Below, piece after piece: positions 25,866 through 34,893 of a stretch of DNA of 54,626 nt. The stretch lies in assembly GCA_903881545.1 (NCBI GenBank), contig CAIRTQ010000025.1:1-54626 (forward strand). Reading direction: 5' to 3'. The position numbers and the translations under genes are program-made. The stretch comes from an uncultured Elusimicrobia bacterium. Its GTDB lineage: Bacteria; Elusimicrobiota; Elusimicrobia; UBA1565; UBA9628. The first letter of the stretch is position 1; every line of letters starts with the position of its first letter. Below the pieces are notes generated by a model. That model had not been told where the DNA came from. It was given only the letters and a program-made list of their open reading frames with translations, and did not search any database.

Positions 25866-26612
25866 ATGGCAAAACTCTCCGTCATCGTCCCGGTGTACAA
25901 CGAGGAGCGGGAACTGCCCGCCCTCATCGAGAGGTTCCTGGCCGCGCCTTGCCCTATCGCGCGGGAATGGATATTCATAGACGACCATTCCCAAGACAGG
26001 AGCCTGGCCGTGCTCCACACCATGTCCGCGCGGCACGGCTTCCAGGTCCTGGAGCAGTCCCGCAACCAGGGCAAAGGCGCGGCCGTCAGCCGCGCCATCC
26101 GGCAATGCACCGGAGACCTCATCATGATCCAAGACGCGGATTATGAATACGACCCGGGTGACGTGCCGGCACTGCTGCAGCCCATCCTGGGCGGCAAGGC
26201 GGACGTGGTCTTCGGCAGCCGCTTCAAGCATAACGGCGGGCAGGTGCACCGGACCTACCATTATTTCGTCAACCGCTTCCTGACCATCGCGAGCAACCTG
26301 CTCTCCGGGATATATCTGACGGACATGGAGACGTGCTACAAAGTCTTCCGGGCCGACTTGCTCAAGTCCATGAACCTGACCTCCCAGCGCTTCGGCATCG
26401 AAGTCGAGTTGACGGCCTGCGTGGCCAAGACCCGCGCTCGCCTCTTCGAGCTACCCATCTCCTATTGCCCGCGTACGCGCTTAGAGGGCAAGAAGATCAG
26501 CTGGAAGGACGGCTTTGCGGCCCTGCGGCACTTGGTCTATTACAACTGCTTCCGTTCGCTGGAGGACAGCTTCACCGGCCTGCCCGAGAGCTACCGACCC
26601 CGGCCCACCTGA
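25866..26612 (+). CDS. Family 2 glycosyltransferase, polyprenyl-phosphate sugar synthase type
   Basis: 248 residues with a GT-A fold and no C-terminal membrane helices. Motifs: SVIVPVYNEERELPALI, FIDDHSQDRS, NQGKGAAVSRAIRQCTGDLIMIQDADYEYDPGD (metal-binding DAD) and VVFGSRF. FGIEVELTACVAK and LPISYCPRTRLEGKKISWKDG complete the DPM1/DPG-like pattern. Such enzymes transfer a sugar from a nucleotide donor to dolichyl/undecaprenyl phosphate. The GT-C gene directly upstream would use this product. Confidence 0.88.
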   Translation: MAKLSVIVPVYNEERELPALIERFLAAPCPIAREWIFIDDHSQDRSLAVLHTMSARHGFQVLEQSRNQGKGAAVSRAIRQCTGDLIMIQDADYEYDPGDVPALLQPILGGKADVVFGSRFKHNGGQVHRTYHYFVNRFLTIASNLLSGIYLTDMETCYKVFRADLLKSMNLTSQRFGIEVELTACVAKTRARLFELPISYCPRTRLEGKKISWKDGFAALRHLVYYNCFRSLEDSFTGLPESYRPRPT

Positions 26613-26650
26613 ACGGGGCTAGCGGTTTATTACCCGGCATTGCTACGGAC

Positions 26651-26729
26651 GCTTAACGCCAAGCGTCAGAGGCGCGTGCCATTGGAACTCCTCTCTAAAG
26701 CGCGCGTCGGCTGAAGGCCTTGGTTCGAC
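26651..26729 (-). repeat. Possible integron attC-like recombination element
   Basis: Read on the minus strand, an imperfect palindrome of 79 bases begins GTCGAAC (one mismatch to RYYYAAC) and ends GTTAAGC (perfect GTTRRRY). Partly complementary inner arms include CAAGG...CTTGG and TTCAGCCGACGCG...CGCGCCTCTGA. It sits at the 3' end of the broken gene on the same strand, as in gene cassettes, and its translation contains GLQPTRA, a phrase common where cassette ORFs run into attC sites. No integrase or second site was recognised. Confidence 0.4.
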
Positions 26730-27452
26730 GCCCCCTGCGCAAGGCTTGTCTTGAATTCAACGCTGAATGGCATGTGATCGCTTGAACTCTCTGCTCGGGC
26801 TCCCAATCTCCACCGTTTTCAAATCCCGGCGCAAGCGCTCAGAGATAAATGCATAGTCGATATGATACGGACGCTTCAGATTTCGATTCAAGAAGAAAGT
26901 GGGAACTGACTCGCTGCCTTGGGCCTCTCCGACATGATGATGGTATGCGCTTCGATAGCCCAGAGCTGCAAGCCTCTCGACCGCCTTTGAGTGGCTGCGC
27001 ATTCCGTGTTCAGCGTCCCAAATCGTATTGCTGTTGAAATCGCCGAACACGATGGAGCGCTTGGGCAACGCCTCGACGACTTTGCTATCCAGAAGTTTGT
27101 GAATCTCGCCGAATGTATCGTCCGCTCGAATGTCTTGTCGCGCACACCCATGCTGCAACTACTCCCAGCTTGTTGCGCCCAGCGGTGGCGCCTTGGATAG
27201 CCCATTCGATCCCAGCAACTGGGTGTGCCGTCAATTTCAATGCTGGCTTGGCCGCAAGTGCCAGCCCTTTGAGTCTATTGCCACCAACCCAGCAGGCGAC
27301 CTCAAGCCCTACGAGGATAATAGGTCAGCGTCCGCGCGGGAACATTCTTGAAGTGCCAGCACATCCGCATCGAGGCCAGCAACTTCGGACAGCTTGTTCC
27401 GAAGCGCCATGGCGCAATTCCATGTGACGATTTTCACTCCAGCCGTTCTCAT
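26666..27452 (-). pseudogene. Frameshifted endonuclease/exonuclease/phosphatase-family gene
   Basis: Four consecutive minus-strand frames together read as one small EEP-fold protein. From ATG 27452: VKIVTWNCAMALRNKLSE then LDADVLALQECS, stopping at TAG 27309-27311. The next frame continues GNRLKGLALAAKPALKL and NKLGVVAAWVCATR. The next (near 27130) gives DIRADDTFGEIHKLLDSK, SIVFGDFNSN (catalytic GDFN) and YHIDYAFISERL. A last shift near 26780 gives DHMPFSVEFKTSL, with the catalytic DH. All expected motifs survive, but at least three frameshifts break the gene. It is less GC-rich than its surroundings and ends in an attC-like element. The rest of the 26613-27855 stretch shows no other gene. 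Confidence 0.75.
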
Positions 27453-27579
27453 TTCATCTCGTGCAGCGAACTATATATCTGCCGTCTGTACTTTGTGGCC
27501 TCTTGGGAACTCACCGAATCCAATTATATTGCACCCACCTACATTTTGCAATGAACAAATGGCTCCACTATCCAGCAAA

Positions 27580-27598
27580 GGCCGCCGTTGCGGCGGCC
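27580..27598. terminator. GC-rich hairpin without T-tract
   Basis: GGCCGCCG, a TTG loop and CGGCGGCC form an eight-base-pair stem. No U-run follows on the plus side, and the minus side continues into mixed sequence, so termination is only a possibility. Confidence 0.25.
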
Positions 27599-27710
27599 CA
27601 GCATTTTCCCGTGGCCGGGACCGGGCCTACCCAGCCGGGTCAGCAGCTTGAGCCAGAGCTGCATCTGGAAGGACGGCCGCGCGATGGCCTGCGCGGCGTC
27701 AGGCCTGGAC

Positions 27711-27749
27711 GACGTCGCCCTTGGCGATGACCACGATGCCGCCCGGGCT
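27711..27749. repeat. 39-bp direct repeat, copy 1: duplicated 3' end of glgC
   Basis: These 39 bases are identical to 28424-28462 within the end of glgC. Read on the minus strand they encode SPGGIVVIAKGDV, and the flanking bases complete a near-copy of the GlgC terminus (VQA then stop). The homology stops about 10 bases beyond each side. The two copies flank the ORF6N gene. Confidence 0.85.
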
Positions 27750-27855
27750 CATGTAATGCGGCAAAGGCCTTTATGGGGGGGCGGCCTGTTCGGTCCGTAG
27801 AGGCATGGAACCAAATCGCGGCTCGCTCGTATATGTGTATTAGGAGGCGCAAGCC

Positions 27856-28402
27856 ATGGGAGAACTCATTTCAACCGGTTTCATCGAGGATCGCATCTTT
27901 CTGCTCCGGAACCACAAGGTACTACTGGACCGGCACCTGGCCCAGCTCTATGGCGTGGGAACCCGGGAGCTCAACCGCGCCGTTACACGCAATCTCCGGC
28001 GGTTCCCCGAAGACTTCATGTGGCGGTCTTACCCCGCAGGATTGGACGAACTTGAAGTGCCAAATTGGCACTTCAAGTTGGGGCGGCGATCGGCGCGCCT
28101 TGCCCCGCGCGTTCACGGAGCATGGTGTCGCCATGCTCTCCAGCGTGCTGCGCAGCGAACGCGCCGTCCAGGTCAATATCGCCATCATGCGCGCCTTCGT
28201 GAGGATGCGCGAGGTGCTTGCCGACAACAAGGAATTGGCCCGTCGGATGGAGGCAGCCGAGCGGCGCCTAGGCGAGCATGAGAGTACGCTCGGCAAACAC
28301 GCGGTCGAGATACGCGCCGTGTTCGACGCCATCCGCCACCTGATGTCTCCCGCTCAGGAGCCGCAGCCTGCCATAGGATTCAAGCCGCCGAAAGGCGGGT
28401 GA
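27856..28402 (+). pseudogene. ORF6N-domain protein gene with one frameshift
   Basis: From ATG 27856 (AGGAGG upstream) the frame encodes an ORF6N domain: FIEDRIFLLRNHKVLLDRHLAQLYGV and NRAVTRNLRRFPEDFMWR. Near base 28029 an extra base shifts the frame. The proper continuation, LTPQDWTNLKCQIGTSSWGG, LPRAFTEHGVAMLSSVL and a coiled-coil tail to 28402, lies in the +1 frame. ORF6N/KilA-N proteins are phage- and transposon-associated DNA-binding proteins of unclear function. Either the gene is recently inactivated or the base is a sequence error. It sits between the two copies of the glgC-tail repeat. Confidence 0.8.
28049..28079. repeat. 31-bp palindrome with 15-bp perfect arms inside the ORF6N gene
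   Basis: AACTTGAAGTGCCAA at 28049-28063, one central A, then the exact reverse complement at 28065-28079. It overlaps the codons for the LKCQIGTSSW motif. A perfect 15-bp arm is far beyond chance and suggests a binding or recombination site within the gene. Confidence 0.9.
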
Positions 28403-28411
28403 GGCCACCGC

Positions 28412-29650
<1,239 letters not shown>

Positions 29651-29751
29651 GTTAAAGGGAGCCTATGTCCGAATGGACATTTTAGCAATTTAACCATGGC
29701 GGGTATCCCATCTCCGAGTCCCATCGGGCTTGACCGTGCGACGCGAGGATA

Positions 29752-29760
29752 TGGGATAAT
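29752..29760 (+). promoter_or_regulatory. Extended -10 (TGGGATAAT) for the small exported protein
   Basis: GATAAT at 29755-29760 with a TG extension. GGAGG immediately follows (29761-29765) and ATG is at 29773, so the transcript leader would be very short or absent. Confidence 0.45.
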
Positions 29761-29772
29761 GGAGGTAGCCAC

Positions 29773-30240
29773 ATGATGCGCAAAATATCCCTCCTCGCCC
29801 TAACGGCGGCTGTTCTCACGGCGGCCGGAACGGCCGCGGCCGCCCCCGTCGCGGCCCCGAAGCCGACTCGCCTGCCCCTGGTGCGCGTGCGCGCCCGCGC
29901 GGCAGGCGCCATCCTGCTCGACTGGCGCCTGCCTCAGGGGTGGCGCCTCGACCCGGACACGCCGGTGCGCTGGAGGTTCAGCGAAGTCTACGCCGGGCTC
30001 ACCTTCACCCAGCGCAAGGGACTTTCATCCCGGCCGAAACTGCCCATCCGCATCCCCTTCAGCGTGACGATCACCGAGCACCCCACCGGCGCCCGCCTGA
30101 CCGCGGACTACCGCTACTGCCTCAAATCCGGCGCCAAGCCCTGCCGTGATGGCTATGCGGATTACCTGGTCATCTTGCAGGGAGACGAACTCGAATCCCG
30201 GACCGAAGTCCCGGTGTCGGTCCAAAGCCCACAGCCCTAA
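29773..30240 (+). CDS. Exported protein, possible DsbD-like beta-sandwich domain
   Basis: 155 residues with a signal peptide (MMRKISLLALTAAVLTAAG, cleavage near AAA). The beta-rich domain includes ILLDWRLPQGWRLDPDTPVRW and, near the end, ADYRYCLKSGAKPCRDGYADYLVIL. The two cysteines separated by seven residues in a final beta region are reminiscent of the N-terminal thiol-exchange domain of DsbD-like proteins, but I cannot confirm this. It is monocistronic, ending at a strong hairpin shared with the convergent protease gene. Confidence 0.6.
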   Translation: MMRKISLLALTAAVLTAAGTAAAAPVAAPKPTRLPLVRVRARAAGAILLDWRLPQGWRLDPDTPVRWRFSEVYAGLTFTQRKGLSSRPKLPIRIPFSVTITEHPTGARLTADYRYCLKSGAKPCRDGYADYLVILQGDELESRTEVPVSVQSPQP

Positions 30241-30251
30241 TATAAAGGAAT

Positions 30252-30278
30252 GGGGCGGAGGAGACATCCCTCCGCCCC
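30252..30278. terminator. Hairpin terminator between convergent genes
   Basis: GGGGCGGAGG (30252-30261) pairs perfectly with CCTCCGCCCC (30269-30278) around a seven-base loop. On the minus strand it is followed by ATTCCTTTATATT, so it best serves the protease gene while also ending the plus transcript. Confidence 0.65.
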
Positions 30279-30306
30279 AAGCTTCGCCTCGATTGCGCCG
30301 AGGCTA

Positions 30307-31257
30307 TTAGTCGTCGAAGTCGAAGTACGCGGCTTCCTTAGCCACGGCGTTGCAGCGCACACCCTTGGCATCGGTCATCTTCGTGCGCATGAAGCCGCCG
30401 TCACCCCATGAGGTGCCCCAGCTGTTGCGCAGGATCCACACGCCCTTGCCGGGAGGCAGGTTCCCGTTGGCGTCGAACGAGGCGCCCTCGTTGTCCCAGC
30501 CCACGATATTGATCATGTGGTCTTCCTGACCGTCCTGGCAGCCGTTGTAGATGCCGCTGCTGTAATTCTCCCAGCTGCCGGTGCCGGCGCCGACGGTGAT
30601 GGATACAGACTTGCCGGAGCTCGCCATGTAGGCCTCGATATCCTTCGTCGAAGGGCCGTTGCTGGTGCCCAGCATATGCCAGCCGGTGATGTGCGCGGCC
30701 AGGGCGGCGTCCTTGGGGCACTTGCCGGAGCCGGCCGCGTAGGGGCAGGTCTTCCAAGCAGGCTGGCCGCCCTTGGGGCCGACGAAGTCGTTGGCCGAGT
30801 CGAAGAATCCGCCGTTGCAGCCTTGGGACTCGGGCGAGTTGTCAACGAGCCATTCCGCCGAGAGGCGCCCGGAATCCTTGCCGCCGAGGGCGTGGCCGTC
30901 GCGGTGCGTGGCCGTCAGGCTGAACGCCCAGCAGCTGCCGCACTGGCCCTGGTCCTCGATCTGGGTCACCTTCGAGCGCAGGTCGAACTTGTTGGGGATC
31001 TGCGCGCTAGGAAAATCCTTGGAGGTCTTCAGATCCATGTGGGCCACATGCTTCTTAACAAAGCCTTTCGCATGAATCTTGGGCTCCGTCGCCAACTTGT
31101 AGGTCATCGCCGGGGAGCCGTCTATATGCATCTGTTCTTGGACGGAGCTGACAACGCCCTTGACGTCCACGCCCTGGTCGAAGTTGACCGTGGCGGCGGC
31201 CCGGGCGCCACAAAGGGAAGCGGCGGCGAGGAGCCCGACGAGGCATCTCTTAAGCAT
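30307..31257 (-). CDS. Secreted papain-family (C1) cysteine protease
   Basis: From ATG 31257 (AAGGAGATT upstream) the 316-residue protein has a signal peptide (MLKRCLVGLLAAASLCGARA) and a pro-region of about 70 residues. The mature papain fold contains QGQCGSCWAF (oxyanion Gln and catalytic Cys), CNGGFFDSA, DHMINIVGWDNEG (catalytic His) and RNSWGTSWGDGGF (catalytic Asn). All catalytic residues are present, so it should be active after zymogen cleavage. The open frame extends to 31290, but the later start has the ribosome-binding site. Papain-like enzymes are uncommon in bacteria. Confidence 0.93.
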   Translation of the reverse strand: MLKRCLVGLLAAASLCGARAAATVNFDQGVDVKGVVSSVQEQMHIDGSPAMTYKLATEPKIHAKGFVKKHVAHMDLKTSKDFPSAQIPNKFDLRSKVTQIEDQGQCGSCWAFSLTATHRDGHALGGKDSGRLSAEWLVDNSPESQGCNGGFFDSANDFVGPKGGQPAWKTCPYAAGSGKCPKDAALAAHITGWHMLGTSNGPSTKDIEAYMASSGKSVSITVGAGTGSWENYSSGIYNGCQDGQEDHMINIVGWDNEGASFDANGNLPPGKGVWILRNSWGTSWGDGGFMRTKMTDAKGVRCNAVAKEAAYFDFDD

Positions 31258-31334
31258 GCTAATCTCCTTGACTGTCTTTGGTCGGATCATTGACGATCCT
31301 ATTCGGCCGAAAACCCGGCGCTCGGCATCCGCGC

Positions 31335-31343
31335 ATTATATCA
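31335..31343 (-). promoter_or_regulatory. Extended -10 (TGATATAAT) of the cysteine protease gene
   Basis: A perfect extended -10 on the minus strand; its TGA is the stop codon of the upstream gene (31341-31343). The predicted leader is about 70 bases. Confidence 0.6.
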
Positions 31344-32459
31344 TAAACTCTTGCCGCCGCGGACAAGGTCCGCGACCGGCGGCCCCACCGCCGCGTGCGC
31401 GGCGCGATAATCCTCTCCCAGCAGCGCCGCCAGCGTGGCCGCAATCTGACTATGATTGATGGGGGCGCAGTTGCTCCGCTCTCCCAGAGGCGGAGTATCC
31501 GGCCCGATGACCGCCAGCCAGTCGTCCTGCGCGCCGGCGATGCCCGCGCCGTGACGCCTCCAATTCTCCGGCCCGCTGCCTCGGCCGTGGTCCGCGGTAA
31601 TGATGAAAGTGGTCTTGCCGCGATACTGATGCATGGACTGCACCTGCTCCCAAAGCCGGCGGATGAAATCGTCCACATGGTGGGCGGAGAGCAGGTATTG
31701 GTCGTAGCGGCCGTCATGAGCCCAATCATCGGTCTCCCCGAAGCCGACGAATAGGACGCGCGGGCGGCTGCGCTTGACGTAGTCGGAGGCGGCTTGGTAC
31801 ATGAAGGAATCGTAAGTCACGTCCCCCCACTGGGGAGTCGTGTCCTGGAACAGCTCCGCGAGGCAGCGCGGGGCCGCGATGGCGTACTTCCTCTGGTCCG
31901 GCTCCCAGGTCGGCCAGATCGGCAGGTGGCTGCGCGCGACGTTGAAGATATAGGGGAACGCGTCCCATGACCCCACCACCCCGACGCGCCGGCTGAAGCC
32001 CGGCCGCCCATTGAGCCATTCGAAGACGGTCACGTTGCGGTTGGGTTTCTTATCATTGCCGTAGATCTTGGGGTCCGGCGCCCCGGTAAGGATCTCGTTA
32101 TACCCCGGAAAGGAAAAATTCTTCCCATTGGTCACGGTATCCACGCTGCCCTTGTTCTGGTTTCCGAAGAGCTGCCCTTCCTGGGCGACCTCGGACCAGA
32201 GGAAAGGCAGCAGCGCCTGCCGCCGGGCCTCCGGAGTCGGCCACCAGAACTTATCACGCGTGGCCTGCACGTCCGAGACGCCGCCGCTCTCCTTGTTGAG
32301 GAGGGCCTCTTCCACCCCGGTGAAAACCTCCTGCCAGCGCAGCCCGTCGCTGACGATGAGGAAGATGTTCTGGGTCTTGAGGCCGGCCGCCTGGACGGAG
32401 GTCGAAGAGCCGAAGAGAAGAATCGTCAAGAACCAGATTCTCGATCGCGGCAGGGACAA
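31341..32459 (-). CDS. Exported alkaline-phosphatase-fold phosphodiesterase/phosphatase
   Basis: The start is TTG 32459 with AAGGAGG five bases upstream, giving a 372-residue protein with a signal peptide (SRIWFLTILLFGSSTSVQA). The metal-binding frame of the alkaline phosphatase superfamily is visible: NIFLIVSDGLRWQEVFTG (first Asp; nucleophile region follows), LFVGFGETDDWAHDGRYDQY (Asp/His pair), and TTFIITADHGRGSG (DHG). The last part (RRHGAGIAG) supplies the final His. Most similar in plan to nucleotide pyrophosphatase/phosphodiesterase or sulfatase-like proteins. The open frame continues to 32651 without signal-like sequence, so the longer start is unlikely. Confidence 0.82.
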   Translation of the reverse strand: MSLPRSRIWFLTILLFGSSTSVQAAGLKTQNIFLIVSDGLRWQEVFTGVEEALLNKESGGVSDVQATRDKFWWPTPEARRQALLPFLWSEVAQEGQLFGNQNKGSVDTVTNGKNFSFPGYNEILTGAPDPKIYGNDKKPNRNVTVFEWLNGRPGFSRRVGVVGSWDAFPYIFNVARSHLPIWPTWEPDQRKYAIAAPRCLAELFQDTTPQWGDVTYDSFMYQAASDYVKRSRPRVLFVGFGETDDWAHDGRYDQYLLSAHHVDDFIRRLWEQVQSMHQYRGKTTFIITADHGRGSGPENWRRHGAGIAGAQDDWLAVIGPDTPPLGERSNCAPINHSQIAATLAALLGEDYRAAHAAVGPPVADLVRGGKSL

Positions 32460-32512
32460 GCGAGCCTCCTTAATAAGATGCGCGGTGACCGGACGCGGAC
32501 ATGATACAAAAT

Positions 32513-32542
32513 ATTCCCGGAGGGCCTTGGCCCTCCGGGAAT
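32513..32542. repeat. 30-bp perfect palindrome upstream of a response-regulator gene
   Basis: ATTCCCGGAGGGCC and its exact reverse complement flank a TT centre. It lies between the divergent phosphatase and response-regulator genes and ends four bases before TATTAT (32547-32552), the likely -10 of the regulator. It covers the -35 region and could be an operator, or a terminator hairpin blocking read-through. Confidence 0.8.
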
Positions 32543-32562
32543 TTGCTATTATTTGTGCCAGA

Positions 32563-32967
32563 ATGCTGGACCGACTTTTCGGCAAGGTCAAGCGCAGGAT
32601 TTTGATTGCGGACGATGACCCCGTGATCCGCAGCTTGGTCACGGACATCATGGGCGCTCAAGGCTATCATGTGGAGAGCGTCGAGGACGGCCAAGAGGCC
32701 GTCAAACTCCTGGGCCGGGAAAAATTCGATCTCGTCATCATGGATGTTCACATGCCGAGGATGGAGGGCCCGCAAGCCCTTGAAGTCATCCGCCGCACGC
32801 CCGGCTGCGAAAAAGTGGGCGTCATCATGCTGACCTCGGAAGGCGCGATGGAAACCCTCATCAACGCCTGCAACCTGGGGATCGTCGCCTATATGTCCAA
32901 GCCGTTCTCCACCGCCAAGCTCATCGAAAAGGTCAACGGCTACTTCGCCGGCACGCAGAAGGCCTGA
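32563..32967 (+). CDS. Single-domain response regulator (CheY-like)
   Basis: From ATG 32563 the 134-residue protein is a receiver domain after a basic lead (MLDRLFGKVKRR). It has the acidic pair ADDDP, phospho-acceptor Asp in LVIMDVHMP (about residue 60), MLTSEG with the switch Thr/Ser, and MSKPF with the conserved Lys. No output domain. A TATTAT box lies 10 bases before the ATG, so the leader is only about four bases. No histidine kinase is encoded nearby. The open frame extends upstream to 32068, but that part is antisense to the phosphatase gene. Confidence 0.9.
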   Translation: MLDRLFGKVKRRILIADDDPVIRSLVTDIMGAQGYHVESVEDGQEAVKLLGREKFDLVIMDVHMPRMEGPQALEVIRRTPGCEKVGVIMLTSEGAMETLINACNLGIVAYMSKPFSTAKLIEKVNGYFAGTQKA

Positions 32968-32990
32968 GCGGCCTTCCAGGAGCGCTTTTC

Positions 32991-34385
32991 ATGGACCATC
33001 CCGCCAAGACGCCTGCCGAGCTATTGCCGCCCGGCAAGCACCCGACCGGGCTCTATGTCCTCTTCGCCACCGAGATGTGGGAGCGCTTCTCCTACTACGG
33101 GATGCGCGCGCTCCTGGTCTACTACATGCTCAAGGCGCTCTTCCTGCCGGGCAACACGGGCCATATCTTTGGCTACGAGGCTGTCAAGCACGCGCTGGAA
33201 TGGGTCTTCGGTCCCCTGACGCCGCAGGCCTTGTCATCTCAAATCTACGGCATCTACGCCTGCTTCACCTACCTCGCCCCCATCGTCGGCGGGACCATCG
33301 CGGATCGCTGGCTGGGCCAGCGCCGCTCCGTCATCCTGGGCGGGGCCATCATGGCCGCCGCCGAGTTCACGCTGATGAAGCAGAGCCTGTTCTTCCCGGC
33401 GCTCCTCCTGCTCGTCGTGGGCAACGGCTTCTTCAAGCCTAACATCTCCACGCAGGTGGGCAACCTCTACCCCGCCGGCGACCACCGTCGCGACCCTGCC
33501 TTCAGCATTTTCTACGTGGGCATCAACGTGGGCGCGGGCCTATCGCCGTTCATCGCCGGGACCTTGGGGGAAAACATCTCGCCCTACGGCCGATGGGGAT
33601 TCTTCGCGGCCGGCGTGGGCATGATCCTCGGCCTCATCATCTACCTCTGGGGCCAACGGCACCTGGCCCCGGACAACGTCATGAAGCGGGCCGCGCGCCA
33701 GGAAGCCACGCCGGCCGAGCCGCTGACCCCCGACGAGCGCAAGAAGATATGGGCCCTCCTGGCCATCTGCCTGTTCAACATCCCCTTCTGGAGCGTCTAC
33801 GAGCAGCAGGGCAACACCATGGCCCTTTGGGTGGACGCCAACACCAACCGCATGATCTTCGGCTGGGAGATGCCGGCCACCTGGTATCAGAGCTTCAACT
33901 CCATCATGATCGTGGCTTTCACGCCGCTTGTCCTCGCCTTCTGGCGCTGGCAGGACAAGCACAAAAAGGAGCCCTCCAGCATCGGCAAGATGGCCTTCGG
34001 CTGCGTCCTGCTGGGGCTCTCCTTCCTGATACTCCTGCCCCAGGCCCGCATCGTGGCCGCCGGCGGCAAGGCGACGCTGGGCTCCATCGCCATCTGCACG
34101 GCCATCCTGACTTTGGGCGAGCTCTATCTCTCCCCCGTCGGGCTCTCCTTAGTGACCAAGCTCGCGCCGCCGCGCATGGTCTCCATGCTGATGGGCGTCT
34201 GGTTCATGTCCACCTGCTTCGGGGACTACCTCTCCGGCTACCTCGGCACCTACTGGGAGAGGATGCCCCATGAGAGATTCTTCCTCATGCTCTCGGCCCT
34301 GGCCTGCGTCTCCGGAGTCTGCATGATCGCCATGCTCAAGCCGCTGAAGAAGGCCATCGGACACGGGGAAACGGTAGACCTCTGA
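32991..34385 (+). CDS. POT-family proton-coupled oligopeptide transporter
   Basis: 464 residues, about 12-14 helices of the MFS type, with the PTR2/POT signature ATEMWERFSYYGMRALLVYYML near the N-terminus. The proton-coupling ExxER-like pattern appears as EMWERF. GNGFFKPNISTQVG matches the second PTR2 signature, and FNIPFWSVYEQQGNTMALW is typical of helix 7. The family imports di- and tripeptides. It lies 23 bases after the response regulator and ends a likely two-gene unit. Confidence 0.93.
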   Translation: MDHPAKTPAELLPPGKHPTGLYVLFATEMWERFSYYGMRALLVYYMLKALFLPGNTGHIFGYEAVKHALEWVFGPLTPQALSSQIYGIYACFTYLAPIVGGTIADRWLGQRRSVILGGAIMAAAEFTLMKQSLFFPALLLLVVGNGFFKPNISTQVGNLYPAGDHRRDPAFSIFYVGINVGAGLSPFIAGTLGENISPYGRWGFFAAGVGMILGLIIYLWGQRHLAPDNVMKRAARQEATPAEPLTPDERKKIWALLAICLFNIPFWSVYEQQGNTMALWVDANTNRMIFGWEMPATWYQSFNSIMIVAFTPLVLAFWRWQDKHKKEPSSIGKMAFGCVLLGLSFLILLPQARIVAAGGKATLGSIAICTAILTLGELYLSPVGLSLVTKLAPPRMVSMLMGVWFMSTCFGDYLSGYLGTYWERMPHERFFLMLSALACVSGVCMIAMLKPLKKAIGHGETVDL

Positions 34386-34397
34386 GCCGGCCGGCGG

Positions 34398-34835
34398 CTA
34401 TTGGGCCGGCGTTGCCGAGGCCTCGGGGGCTGGCGCAAGCTTCGGCCGCGGCACCGGCGTCTGTGCAACCGGAGGGCCGGCGTTGCCTGGGGCCGGGCGG
34501 GCTTTGCGCTTGGGCGCCGATGCGGCATCCTCTTCGGACAGCGGAGGCCGCGGCCTGACTTTCCGCTTGGAGGACCGGCGCTTGGCTTGGGCGGGCAGAA
34601 TCGCGTTGCCCTTCGCATCGAACCTGTAGGAATGGTTCTCATCTTCGGTGAGAACCTTGTAGGCCTTGTACTTCGACTTATCGTAATCGTAGCCCCGCTT
34701 TGCCGCGCCTCGATGCCCCGTCCTAGGCTGCGCAGCGGCCTCTGGCTCCGGGTCGGCGGCGAAACCCGCCCGCGGCAAAACCGCGGCGGCACCCGCCAGG
34801 AACAGGCACATCGCAAGGTCTCTAAAATACTTCAT
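34398..34835 (-). CDS. Small exported Pro/Ala/Lys-rich protein
   Basis: From ATG 34835 the 145-residue product has a signal peptide (YFRDLAMCLFLAGAAAVLP, cleavage GFA-A). A short central section (YDYDKSKYKAYKVLTEDEN, HSYRFDAKGNAIL) is followed by a low-complexity basic/proline-rich tail. I recognise no family. A TATACT lies exactly six bases before the ATG, predicting a leaderless mRNA. The longer open frame to 35003 lacks signal-peptide logic. Confidence 0.6.
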   Translation of the reverse strand: MKYFRDLAMCLFLAGAAAVLPRAGFAADPEPEAAAQPRTGHRGAAKRGYDYDKSKYKAYKVLTEDENHSYRFDAKGNAILPAQAKRRSSKRKVRPRPPLSEEDAASAPKRKARPAPGNAGPPVAQTPVPRPKLAPAPEASATPAQ

Positions 34836-34841
34836 GCCCAA

Positions 34842-34847
34842 AGTATA
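34842..34847 (-). promoter_or_regulatory. -10 element (TATACT), leaderless
   Basis: On the minus strand TATACT is followed by six bases (TTGGGC) and ATG 34835. This is the same spacing as upstream of nadD, the ddl operon, the rsfS leader and the YgbA_NO gene. Confidence 0.5.
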
Positions 34848-34893
34848 GAATCCTGGATGCCGCTGGTTCAAGCCGGGCACCGCAGGGGTCTGC

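Noticed and set aside
30307-31257. Papain-like protease and serpin as a protease-inhibitor pair
   Set aside because: The genes are about 29 kb apart with no shared regulation visible; pairing them would be speculation.
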